Assembly (NCBI GenBank): GCA_022787085.1
Contig: JALFVE010000016.1
Coordinates: 1-64,000 of the forward strand
Source of the DNA: Oscillospiraceae bacterium
GTDB lineage: Bacteria; Bacillota; Clostridia; Oscillospirales; Ruminococcaceae
Reading direction: 5' to 3'
DNA length: 64,000 nt
Below, piece by piece: positions 33,145 to 41,098 of this stretch (the first letter of the stretch is position 1; each line of letters begins with the position of its first letter). The notes under the pieces were generated by a model. It did not search any database. It saw only the letters and a list, made by a program, of their open reading frames with translations, and was not told the origin of the DNA. Position numbers and translations under genes: made by a program.

Positions 33145-35121
33145 ATGAGCGCAAAGAAAAAAAATTACGGCAATGACAGCATTGTCATTTTAAAGGGTGC
33201 GGACAGAGTCAGAAAACGTCCTGCGGTTATATTCGGCTCCGACGATCTTGAGGGCTGCAAGCACTCGGTCTTTGAGATCGTTTCTAACTCCGTTGACGAG
33301 GCAAGAGACGGTCACGGCGATAAAATTATCGTTACAAGCTATCTCGATCATTCCGTTGAGGTGGAGGATTTCGGGCGAGGCTGCCCTGTTGATTTCAACA
33401 ACAACGAACAGCGCTGGAACTGGGAGCTTGTTTACTGCGAGCTTTATGCGGGCGGCAAGTATGATGACAGCGATTACGGCTTTTCTCTCGGTCTTAACGG
33501 TCTGGGCGCCTGCGCTACTCAATATGCGTCGGAATACATGGACGTTGAGGTAATCCGTGACGGTTTTAAATATAATCTTCACTTTGAAAAGGGAGAGAAT
33601 ATCGGCGGCCTTTCAAAGGAGCCCGCCAAGACTAAGAAAACAGGCACAAAGACCCGCTGGAAGCCCGATACAGAGGTCTTTACGGACATTGACATCCCTG
33701 CGGATTATTTCCGTTCAACTCTCAAAAAGCAGGCGGTAGTCAATCCCAAGGTGACATTTGTTCTCCGTATCGAAAAGGAGACGGGGGGCTTTGAGGAAAC
33801 CCAATATTTCTATGAGAACGGCATTACCGATTATCTCAAAGAGGTTGTGGGAGAGGATAATCTCACTGCTTTGCAGTACTGCTCCTGCGAGAGAAAGGGC
33901 CGTGACGCTGCGGACAGACCCGAATACAAGATGATGCTTTCCTGTGCTTTCACCTTCTCCTCAAAGGTGAGCTTTCAGGAATATTTCCACAATTCGAGTT
34001 TTCTCGAATATGACGGCACTCCTCAGAAGGCGGTAAGGCAGGCTTTCCGCTCCTCGGTGGATAATTTCATAAAATCTGCGGGCAAATATCAGAAGAATGA
34101 AAAGTCTATCAAGGACGATGATATTGCCGACAGCCTTGTGCTTGTTTCTTCCACTTTTTCCACATACACCTCATATGAGAATCAGACCAAGAAGGCTATC
34201 AACAACAAGTCCATTTACGAGAATATGGTGGACTTTTTAAAGCACCAGCTTGAGGTTTATTTTATTGAGAATCCCGACGACGCTAACAAAATTGCCGACC
34301 AGATACTCATTAACAAGCGGGCAAGAGAATCCTCCGACAAGATCAGGCAGGGCACTAAAAACACCCTCACAAAGCAGATCGACCTTGCAAACATGGTTGA
34401 GAAATTCGTTGACTGCCGCACAAGAGACAAGTCCCGCAGAGAGGTTTACATTGTGGAGGGTGATTCCGCTCTCGGCTCCTGCAAGACTGCAAGAAATGCC
34501 GAATTTCAGGCGATAATTCCCATCAGAGGAAAGATTCTCAACTGCCTGAAGGCTGATTATGACAAGATATTCAAGAATGACATCATCACTGACCTTATCA
34601 AGGTCTTAGGCTGCGGCGTGGAGGTAAAGTCCAAGGCTAACAAGGATCTTTCAAGCTTCTCTATGGATAATTTCAGGTGGAACAAGGTTATTATCTGTAC
34701 GGATGCCGATTACGACGGCTTTCAGATAAGGACTCTGGTGCTTACCATGATATACCGTCTCACTCCCACTCTTATCGAACAGGGCTGCGTTTATATTGCA
34801 GAGTCTCCGCTGTTTGAAATAACCACCAAGAACATGACATATTTTGCTTATGACGAGAAGGAAAAGACGGATATTCTCGCCAAGATCGGAAACGAAAAAT
34901 ACAAGCTTGACCGCTCAAAGGGTCTGGGTGAGAATGACCCCGAAATGATGGCGCTTACCACCATGAATCCCGAAACAAGGCGGCTTATCAAGATCACTCC
35001 CACAGATGCGGAGGAAACTGCTAAAATGTTTGACTTATTCCTCGGAAACGATCTGGAGGGCAGAAAGGATTACATTGCCGAGAACGGCAGCGCTTATCTT
35101 GAGATGGCGGATATCAGCTAA
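33145..35121 (+). CDS. Type IIA topoisomerase B subunit-like protein (GyrB/ParE family), orphan
   Basis: A 658-residue protein. The GHKL ATPase part has FEIVSNSVDEARDG, DFGRGCPVD and LGLNGLGA. The transducer region follows, then TOPRIM with VEGDSALG and DADYDGFQIRTL, and the C-terminal KGLGENDPEMM box. Several positions differ from housekeeping GyrB/ParE: RPAVIFGS replaces RPGMYIGS, GLNGLGA replaces GLHGVGA, and FQI replaces HI after the metal Asp residues. No A subunit gene is adjacent; pheA follows 21 bp later. It may be a specialised second topoisomerase. Confidence 0.82.
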   Translation: MSAKKKNYGNDSIVILKGADRVRKRPAVIFGSDDLEGCKHSVFEIVSNSVDEARDGHGDKIIVTSYLDHSVEVEDFGRGCPVDFNNNEQRWNWELVYCELYAGGKYDDSDYGFSLGLNGLGACATQYASEYMDVEVIRDGFKYNLHFEKGENIGGLSKEPAKTKKTGTKTRWKPDTEVFTDIDIPADYFRSTLKKQAVVNPKVTFVLRIEKETGGFEETQYFYENGITDYLKEVVGEDNLTALQYCSCERKGRDAADRPEYKMMLSCAFTFSSKVSFQEYFHNSSFLEYDGTPQKAVRQAFRSSVDNFIKSAGKYQKNEKSIKDDDIADSLVLVSSTFSTYTSYENQTKKAINNKSIYENMVDFLKHQLEVYFIENPDDANKIADQILINKRARESSDKIRQGTKNTLTKQIDLANMVEKFVDCRTRDKSRREVYIVEGDSALGSCKTARNAEFQAIIPIRGKILNCLKADYDKIFKNDIITDLIKVLGCGVEVKSKANKDLSSFSMDNFRWNKVIICTDADYDGFQIRTLVLTMIYRLTPTLIEQGCVYIAESPLFEITTKNMTYFAYDEKEKTDILAKIGNEKYKLDRSKGLGENDPEMMALTTMNPETRRLIKITPTDAEETAKMFDLFLGNDLEGRKDYIAENGSAYLEMADIS

Positions 35122-35142
35122 TTTGAAAGGAGCTTTATTATT

Positions 35143-36261
35143 ATGAAGCTTGATGATCTGAGAAAAGAAATAAACGATATTGACGGACAGATGCTCCAGC
35201 TCTTTCTGAAAAGAATGGAGGTCTGCAAAAGCGTTGCGCTTTACAAAAAGGAAAATAATCTCCCCATTCTGCAGGAGGGCAGAGAACAGCAGGTCATTGA
35301 AAGGATAAGGGCTGCTTCCCCCGAGCATATGGCGGACGCTGCGGCTGTTATGTTCACCGAGATCATGGACATCAGCAAATGCGTTCAGGCTGAGGTCAAC
35401 ACCTGGGGCAAGATTTATGAAAAGCCCGAGCTTTTCGCTCCCGAAAAGGCTCAGGTCATTGCTTGTCAGGGCACATCGGGTGCTTATGCCGAGGCTGCCT
35501 GCGTGAAGCTTTTCGGCGACAAGCCTATCCGCTTCGCTTCGGGCTTCAAGGATGTTGTTGATCTTGTTGAGAGAGGCAGGGCGGATTACGGTATCCTGCC
35601 CCTTGAAAATTCTACCGTCGGTTCAATTGCAGAGACCTATGACCTGATGGCAAGCCATGATTTTTACATAAACAATATTGTCAGGGTGGAGATAACCCAC
35701 TGCTTTGCGGTGAAGCCCGAGACCGATCCTGCGGAGGTCCGGAGGGTCTTTTCCAAGCGTGAGGCTCTGGCTCAGTGCTCCGTTTTTCTGAAAAACAACG
35801 GCTATGAGCCTATGGATTACGCTAACACCGCTCTTGCCGCTCAGATGGTAAAAAACAGCACCGACAACACCATCGGCTGCATTTGCTCAAAGTCCTGCGC
35901 CGAGATGAACGGGCTCAAGATAGTTGAGGAAAAGGCGGCGGACGCTTATCCTAATTATACACGCTTCATCTGCTTCTCAAAGCATTTTGCCGTTCCCGAA
36001 AATGCCAACACCATTTCCGTTTCCTTCTCCGTTCCCCATACTCCCGGAGGTCTTTACAGGATCCTTACCAAATTTGCGGTCTATGGTCTAAACATGAAAA
36101 AGATCGTTAACAAGACCGTTGCGGGAAAGGATTTTGAGGCGGTCATTTTCCTTGATTTCGAAGGCTCATATGAGAACAGAAAGGTCGCCGCTTTTATTGA
36201 CGATCTGAAAACCGGAATGGGATATTTCAAATTCCTCGGAAACTTTACCGAGACATATTAA
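35143..36261 (+). CDS. pheA: Bifunctional chorismate mutase / prephenate dehydratase
   Basis: A 372-residue enzyme of phenylalanine synthesis. Chorismate mutase AroQ domain about residues 1-88 (LRKEINDIDGQMLQLFLKR start), prephenate dehydratase about 105-280 (GTSGAYAEAA, LPLENSTVGSI, and the catalytic NYTRF motif), ACT domain about 287-372. In the ACT domain the GALV motif is GGLY and the ESRP motif, which binds the feedback inhibitor phenylalanine in well-studied enzymes, is replaced by VNKT. It shares a transcript with the upstream topoisomerase-like gene (21-bp gap). Confidence 0.95.
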   Translation: MKLDDLRKEINDIDGQMLQLFLKRMEVCKSVALYKKENNLPILQEGREQQVIERIRAASPEHMADAAAVMFTEIMDISKCVQAEVNTWGKIYEKPELFAPEKAQVIACQGTSGAYAEAACVKLFGDKPIRFASGFKDVVDLVERGRADYGILPLENSTVGSIAETYDLMASHDFYINNIVRVEITHCFAVKPETDPAEVRRVFSKREALAQCSVFLKNNGYEPMDYANTALAAQMVKNSTDNTIGCICSKSCAEMNGLKIVEEKAADAYPNYTRFICFSKHFAVPENANTISVSFSVPHTPGGLYRILTKFAVYGLNMKKIVNKTVAGKDFEAVIFLDFEGSYENRKVAAFIDDLKTGMGYFKFLGNFTETY

Positions 36262-36291
36262 GTTCGTAAGTTTTATAAAGGGGGTGGCAGC

Positions 36292-36792
36292 TTGGATATG
36301 GGAAGGCTTCGCAGCAGCAAAAGTCTGCGGCTTGATAATCTGCTTCTTATGATGATATTCGCTGTCACTGCCTTTGCTCTCATGTGGACGGCGGTGAGCT
36401 GCTTCAAACGCATCAGAGGCGCTTATGAAAGCGCTTCCGAATGTCTCGGGGCGGCAAGATTTACAGCACACCATTTGAAAAGCGCTGAGGGAAGGATATC
36501 CGTTTTTTCCTATCCCGACGGCTCCCTTGACAGGCTCGTTATCACAGGAGAGGACGGCTTCGAGACTGTTATCTCCGTCAGCGGCGGCTGTTTATGGGAG
36601 GCGCTTGTTCCTATTGACTCGGATATTTCCATCGGAGAAAAGGTTTTTTCCGCAAAAATGCTTTCTCTTTCCGTGGCGGGTGATACGGTGAAGATCTCCG
36701 CCTTTTCCTCGGGAGGTCAGAGCGCTGTTATTTACGCTGAGCCATCCTGTGAGATCGCTTTCTTTATTTCCGAGAGGGGGATGGTGCCTTGA
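36292..36792 (+). CDS. DUF4860-like single-span protein, first gene of the atypical pilin cassette
   Basis: A 166-residue protein: basic N-terminus, one hydrophobic helix (about residues 16-38, starting RLDNLLLMMIFAVTAFALMW), then a beta-rich outer domain with a Ser/Gly-rich second half. The layout resembles DUF4860 proteins of Clostridia and, more loosely, pilin-like proteins, but there is no FTLIE motif. The start is TTG at 36292 behind GGGGGTGG (ATG 36298 is the alternative). It overlaps the next gene by 4 bp. Function unknown; a pilin-like role is inferred from the PilT gene in the same operon. Confidence 0.65.
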   Translation: MDMGRLRSSKSLRLDNLLLMMIFAVTAFALMWTAVSCFKRIRGAYESASECLGAARFTAHHLKSAEGRISVFSYPDGSLDRLVITGEDGFETVISVSGGCLWEALVPIDSDISIGEKVFSAKMLSLSVAGDTVKISAFSSGGQSAVIYAEPSCEIAFFISERGMVP

Positions 36793-37304
36793 AAAGATCA
36801 ATTTTCGGTTTCCCCCGAAATAAGGTCGGCATCAGGCTCGACCCCTTCTTTATCGAGACTGCTCTTATTATCCCGGTTTTTGCCGTGTGCTGCTGCGGTA
36901 TTCTTCGTATCCTCGGTATCGCTGCGGAAAGGGCTGACCATGAGCAGACCTATGCGGCTGCTGTTGCCTGCGCCGAATCCTGGTGCGAGCTGTACGGCGC
37001 TTCGGGCAGTCTGGAATTATCCGCTGAGGAGCTTTTCGGCAAGCGGGCTGCGGAAAGCTGCATCAGCGGTCTGAGCGCTGCTGTTCCCACCGATGAGCTG
37101 TTTCATTATTCCCCCGAGGATAGCTCTGCCGCTGTTTTTATTTCCGAAAGCGTTGAGGAATGTGTTTCGGACGGGCTTGTTTACGGGCAGCTTTTTTCCT
37201 CGGATATCCGCATCGTCTGGGACAATGGGGAGATTTCGGAAAGGGCTGTGCATTATTCTCCATACCCCGTTGTTATCCCGACAGAAACGGAGGAGACGCA
37301 GTGA
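36789..37304 (+). CDS. Pilin-like / TadE-like protein of the cassette
   Basis: A 171-residue protein starting at TTG 36789, overlapping the previous stop as TTGA. A basic N-terminus is followed by PFFIETALIIPVFAVCCCG: a Glu placed at the start of a hydrophobic helix followed by a Pro, as in TadE-type pseudopilins and class III pilins. The outer part (about residues 50-171) is acidic and Ser-rich. No family could be fixed. The gene order suggests that its product is a structural component of a small secretion or pilus apparatus. Confidence 0.6.
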   Translation: MKRSIFGFPRNKVGIRLDPFFIETALIIPVFAVCCCGILRILGIAAERADHEQTYAAAVACAESWCELYGASGSLELSAEELFGKRAAESCISGLSAAVPTDELFHYSPEDSSAAVFISESVEECVSDGLVYGQLFSSDIRIVWDNGEISERAVHYSPYPVVIPTETEETQ

Positions 37305-37780
37305 ATAAGAACATTAAAAAAGTCTCTGTCCCCGGGTTTCTGACCATTATCGTTATTTTCCTCATTATCAGCCTTGCTTCGGTGGGTGCGGCGGCTTTAT
37401 CCGTTACTGCGGGCGGCGGACGGCTTACCGAGAAAAGCGAGGAGAGGCTCCATTTATACAGAGAGGCTAAGAATCTCTCGGAAATCAGGCTCAGTCAGGT
37501 GGACGGCTGCATTGCCGAGGCGGCTTATTCGGGGCTTTTTGATATGAATTTTGAAGAGCTGGTGAGCGGACTCGATTTTGCGGAGTATTCCCGTGAGGGA
37601 GATCATTTCATTGTTTCCTGCTCTACTCCCATTGACAGTCATACTGCGGTCTTCTGGGAAATTACAGTAGACGCTGATCCTTCGGACAGCAGAGGCGGAT
37701 ATGTCATTCTTCAGAACAGGATCATTTATTCCTCCGATGCTGCGGAGGACGGCGAACACATCAACGTTTGGCAGGGATAA
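37301..37780 (+). CDS. Third single-span protein of the atypical pilin cassette
   Basis: A 159-residue protein from GTG 37301, overlapping the previous gene by GTGA with GGAGGAG 7 nt upstream; longer in-frame starts lie inside that gene and are rejected. The N-terminus has VPGFLTIIVIFLIISLASVGAAA-like hydrophobic residues (about 9-32), then a helical stretch and a beta-rich domain. The G-F at the start of the helix recalls a prepilin cleavage site, but the +5 Glu is missing. Family unknown. Confidence 0.6.
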   Translation: MNKNIKKVSVPGFLTIIVIFLIISLASVGAAALSVTAGGGRLTEKSEERLHLYREAKNLSEIRLSQVDGCIAEAAYSGLFDMNFEELVSGLDFAEYSREGDHFIVSCSTPIDSHTAVFWEITVDADPSDSRGGYVILQNRIIYSSDAAEDGEHINVWQG

Positions 37781-37810
37781 CGTATTTTTTGTATGAAAGG
37801 GGATATTCCC

Positions 37811-38884
37811 ATGCTGGGTATCAGGGAAATTTTAAAGGAGGCTGTCAGTCTCTGCGCATCGGATATTTTCATCGTTTCGGGCACGGCGGTGAGCTACAAG
37901 GTTTTCGGTAACGTTATGCCCAGAGACGGAGAGACAATTATGCCCTCCGACTCCGAACGCATGATCCGTGAGATCTTTGAGCTGGCGGACATTAAAAAGG
38001 ATACGGACGGCATATGCCGTGAGCTGGATTTCTCCTTCTCCTTTGCGGGAGTGGGTCGTTTCAGAGTCAATGTTTACAGGCAGAGAGGCACTCTGGCGGC
38101 GGTCCTTCGAAATGTTCTTTTTGAGCTTCCCGACAGCGAAGCACTTAATATTCCCGAGGATATCCTCTCCCTGGCGGACTCTAATAACGGCATTATCCTT
38201 ATCACGGGCGCTGCGGGCAGCGGTAAATCCACCACCCTTACCTGCATGATCGACAGGATAAATTCCACAAGACAGGGGCACATCGTTACCATCGAGGACC
38301 CCATCGAATTTCTTCACAAGCACAAGAAAAGCATTATCAGCCAGAGAGAGATAGGCATTGACACCGACAGCTATGCCGACGCTCTGAGGGCTGCTTTAAG
38401 GCAGTCCCCCAACGTTATCCTCCTCGGCGAAATGAGAGACAACGAGACTATGAGCATTGCCATGACTGCCGCTGAGACCGGTCAGCTGGTGCTTTCCACT
38501 CTTCACACCCTTGGCGCTGTGAACACCATTGACCGCATTATCGACTCCTTCCCCACCAATCAGCAGCATCAGATCAGGATGCAGCTCTCTATGGTGCTGA
38601 GAGCCGTTATTTCCCAGCAGCTCCTTCCCGATAAAAACGGCACTCTCCATCCCGTTTTTGAGATAATGACCGTTAACAGCGCCATCAGGACCATGATAAG
38701 AGACAGAAAGACCCATCAGATCGAAACTATCATGCAGACCTCAAAGGGTATGCACACCATGGACACAGGCATTTTTACGCTGTTCTCCGAGGGCGTTATT
38801 TCTAAGGAAACCGCTGTGCTTTACGCTTCAAATCCCGAAATGATGAATAAAAAAATCGCTCTTTTTGAAGAAGGCAGTTTATAA
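37811..38884 (+). CDS. Second PilT-like ATPase
   Basis: A 357-residue PilT paralogue. Walker A is GAAGSGKSTT (GPTGSGKST in the main-locus PilT), Walker B QSPNVILLGEMRDNET, His box STLHTLGAVNTIDRII, and the C-terminal IMQTS segment replaces AIQTG. The start 37811 is preferred to 37793 because AAAGGGGA lies 7 nt upstream. It ends an operon with three single-span pilin-like genes and no pilB, pilC or pilD of its own, so it may act on the main pilus or with shared parts. Confidence 0.9.
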   Translation: MLGIREILKEAVSLCASDIFIVSGTAVSYKVFGNVMPRDGETIMPSDSERMIREIFELADIKKDTDGICRELDFSFSFAGVGRFRVNVYRQRGTLAAVLRNVLFELPDSEALNIPEDILSLADSNNGIILITGAAGSGKSTTLTCMIDRINSTRQGHIVTIEDPIEFLHKHKKSIISQREIGIDTDSYADALRAALRQSPNVILLGEMRDNETMSIAMTAAETGQLVLSTLHTLGAVNTIDRIIDSFPTNQQHQIRMQLSMVLRAVISQQLLPDKNGTLHPVFEIMTVNSAIRTMIRDRKTHQIETIMQTSKGMHTMDTGIFTLFSEGVISKETAVLYASNPEMMNKKIALFEEGSL

Positions 38885-38928
38885 AATTCTCTAATTATTG
38901 CAGTATTTTATGACAAGTTGTAATATTT

Positions 38929-38983
38929 TTCACAAATAAAAAGATTTAGACTGTGTAAGTCTACAAAGTTTGTGATTTGTGAA
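38929..38983. repeat. Nested inverted repeats upstream of the wall-anchored protein gene
   Basis: Outer arms TTCACAAAT (38929-38937) and ATTTGTGAA (38975-38983) enclose an inner 6-bp hairpin (38947-38952 with 38958-38963). It lies 20-75 bp above the promoter at 39003-39031, where a regulator could bind, or it may help end the pilT2 transcript. Confidence 0.5.
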
Positions 38984-39002
38984 GAATTTTTTGCAAATCC
39001 TC

Positions 39003-39031
39003 TGGACAAATTTATGCCAATGTGATATAAT
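39003..39031 (+). promoter_or_regulatory. Sigma-A promoter for the wall-anchored protein gene
   Basis: TGGACA at 39003-39008 and TATAAT at 39026-39031, 17-bp spacer, with a GAAGGGAG ribosome-binding site before ATG 39099. Confidence 0.72.
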
Positions 39032-39098
39032 TTTTACAGTAGGATACTGTGAATTCTTTTGATTATTTTTCATTTTTTTGAAGGGAGAGTAATCTGTT

Positions 39099-41003
39099 AT
39101 GAATACAAACGAGAATAAAAAACGCAAGGTTATTCAGTCACTCAGCGCTTTCGCTTTTGCGCTGACCGTTTTCGCTGCCAACAGCCAGGGCGGCGGAGTT
39201 TCCGCAGAAACTATTGACCTTTCGGGAAGCATGGCAGGCACCACTGCTGTTTCTCAACAGAACAAGGACGGCGGCGAGGAATCCGAGTCGGGTGACGAGC
39301 AGGCTAACGGCGACAATGCGGACGATATTTCCACCACCTACGGCGAAGAGCAGGACGAGGGCGGTGAAGAGGCTTACGAGGCTGACGGTGAAGCTTACGA
39401 GGCTGACGGTGAGGCTTATGAGACTGACGATGAGGCTTACGAAGAGCAGGGCGATGTCAGCGAGGCTGATGAAGCTGTCGTAAATCAGCCTAAAAATATC
39501 AAGTCTGCAGATTCCGATGATGACCGGACTTTAATTTCCGAGGAATGTCCTCCTTCCATTGCGGCAATGTCCTTGGCAGACGGCAAATCTGCCGACCCCA
39601 ATGATCTGCTCCACGCTGCGCAGGGTTATACTGTTTTTATTGAGGGCGACTACATTCAGTACGGCTCCCAGGGCAATGTTGACATGGGCGACGGTCAGGC
39701 TGTTGTGGCTGTGGGCGGCGATATGTACTTCAATCAGACCAAGGCTGCCAGCATTGAAGTCGGCAAAAATATGTATGGCACTGCTGACGGCACCATCACC
39801 GCTGTGGGCGATGATTGTAAGATCGATTTCGGCGCTGCATTTGCCGATCTCAGAAATACTTCCGAGAAAATGTCCGCTCTGAGCGGCAGCGTTGGTGTAA
39901 GCAGCGCTGACGAAAATAATTACATAAGAAATAATTACGGCACTATCACCTTCAGAGGCTCAAATTCGGACGTTAACATTTTTACGCTTACTGTTGACGA
40001 ATTTATGGCTCTCAAGGGCGGCACTTCCAATGTTGCTATAAATTACGATGTTCCAAATGACTCCGCTGTTATTGTTAATATCGTGGGCGAAGGCTCTTGC
40101 GATCTCGATCTTGTTGCTGAATGGGGTGCAAGCTATTCTTCCACCGGTCAGCTCACAAGCGGCAACAAGCTGGGCAATTCCAAGGTGCTTATTAACGTTC
40201 CCGACGCAAAGAATGTTATTATCGGTTCGGGCGTCGGCAGCCTTCTTGCGCCTAACTCCAATCTGACTTCAAATCTCGCTTCCGGCACAAGACATTTTGA
40301 AGGTCAGGTCATCTGCAAGAGCTTTGTGGGTGATATTCAGTTCGGCTCAAGCGCATATTCTCAGGATTCCGTTATAAAGGATCTTATTAAGCCGAGCACT
40401 CCTGAGACTCCCGATGTTCCCGAGACTCCTGATGTTCCCGAGACTCCCGATGTTCCTGTGACTCCCGATGTTCCCGAGACTCCCGATGTTCCTGTGACTC
40501 CCGATGTTCCTGTGACTCCCGATGTTCCCGAGACTCCTGATGTTCCAGAGACTCCTGATGTTCCTGTGACTCCCGATGTTCCCGAGACTCCCGATGTTCC
40601 CGAGACTCCCGATGTTCCTGTGACTCCCGATGTTCCTGTGACTCCCGATGTTCCTGTGACTCCCGTGGCTCTCGAGACTCCCGTGGCTCCCGAGGTGTCT
40701 GCCGGTACTCCCGAGGCTTCTGCTGAACCCTCCGTGGATTCCGCTGTTACCTCTCAGGATTCCGATATTACAGGAATTACCAATGTTTCTTACATTGAGG
40801 TTTCCGAATCCGATATTCCTCTGGGCGATTATCTGGAGATGGAGGATCCCGATGTTCCTCTCACCGATTCTGCTGTTGCCAACCCCAAGACAGGCGAAAA
40901 CCGTACTCCTCTTCATATGGCTGCATTTACCGCTTTTGCCTCCGCAGCTGTTCTGGTATTCGCTTCAAGAAGAAAATATGACGGCGGAAAATATGAGAAT
41001 TAA
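39099..41003 (+). CDS. Cell-wall-anchored choice-of-anchor A family surface protein
   Basis: A 634-residue secreted protein. Signal peptide residues 1 to about 36; an acidic region with a 7-residue EAYEADG repeat (about 91-116); a choice-of-anchor A domain (about 165-420) ending in the typical GSLLAPNSNLTS and GQVICKSF motifs; 14 copies of TPDV-P-E/V (residues 437-520); a Pro/Thr/Ser-rich stretch; and a C-terminal sorting signal NPKTGE, hydrophobic helix and basic tail. NPKTG instead of LPxTG implies a matching sortase elsewhere. It has its own promoter and terminator. Confidence 0.9.
   Translation: MNTNENKKRKVIQSLSAFAFALTVFAANSQGGGVSAETIDLSGSMAGTTAVSQQNKDGGEESESGDEQANGDNADDISTTYGEEQDEGGEEAYEADGEAYEADGEAYETDDEAYEEQGDVSEADEAVVNQPKNIKSADSDDDRTLISEECPPSIAAMSLADGKSADPNDLLHAAQGYTVFIEGDYIQYGSQGNVDMGDGQAVVAVGGDMYFNQTKAASIEVGKNMYGTADGTITAVGDDCKIDFGAAFADLRNTSEKMSALSGSVGVSSADENNYIRNNYGTITFRGSNSDVNIFTLTVDEFMALKGGTSNVAINYDVPNDSAVIVNIVGEGSCDLDLVAEWGASYSSTGQLTSGNKLGNSKVLINVPDAKNVIIGSGVGSLLAPNSNLTSNLASGTRHFEGQVICKSFVGDIQFGSSAYSQDSVIKDLIKPSTPETPDVPETPDVPETPDVPVTPDVPETPDVPVTPDVPVTPDVPETPDVPETPDVPVTPDVPETPDVPETPDVPVTPDVPVTPDVPVTPVALETPVAPEVSAGTPEASAEPSVDSAVTSQDSDITGITNVSYIEVSESDIPLGDYLEMEDPDVPLTDSAVANPKTGENRTPLHMAAFTAFASAAVLVFASRRKYDGGKYEN
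39369..39446 (+). repeat. 21-bp tandem repeat encoding acidic heptads
   Basis: Three full 21-bp units (39369, 39390, 39411) and a partial fourth unit encode EAYEADG-type heptads within the surface protein. Confidence 0.8.
40407..40658 (+). repeat. 14 tandem copies of an 18-bp unit
   Basis: Exactly 252 bp of 18-bp units encode TPDVPE or TPDVPV hexapeptides. Variation is mostly GAG/GTG in the last codon and silent third-base changes. The Pro-rich stalk would span the cell wall. Such near-identical units are prone to slippage, so copy number may vary between strains without breaking the frame. Confidence 0.95.
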
Positions 41004-41020
41004 CCTTTAATACAAAATTT

Positions 41021-41050
41021 AACGGCTTCGGATGAATTTCCGAAGCCGTT
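41021..41050 (+). terminator. Terminator of the wall-anchored protein gene
   Basis: A perfect 11-bp stem (41021-41031 with 41040-41050) followed by a T-run. Confidence 0.88.
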
Positions 41051-41064
41051 TTTACCTCAAAAAA

Positions 41065-41093
41065 TACGGTGCGCAGTTCAGATGCACACCGTA
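41065..41093 (-). terminator. Terminator of the CNNM gene
   Basis: Arms 41065-41075 and 41083-41093 with one mismatch; on the minus strand a run of six T follows. Confidence 0.7.
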
Positions 41094-41098
41094 CTTAA

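Noticed and set aside
40407-40658. Possible CRISPR array
   Set aside because: Units are contiguous 18-bp coding repeats without spacers.
40347-40916. Repetitive minus-strand reading frame opposite the surface protein
   Set aside because: It only mirrors the 18-bp tandem repeat; the plus-strand gene has signal peptide, family domain and sorting signal.
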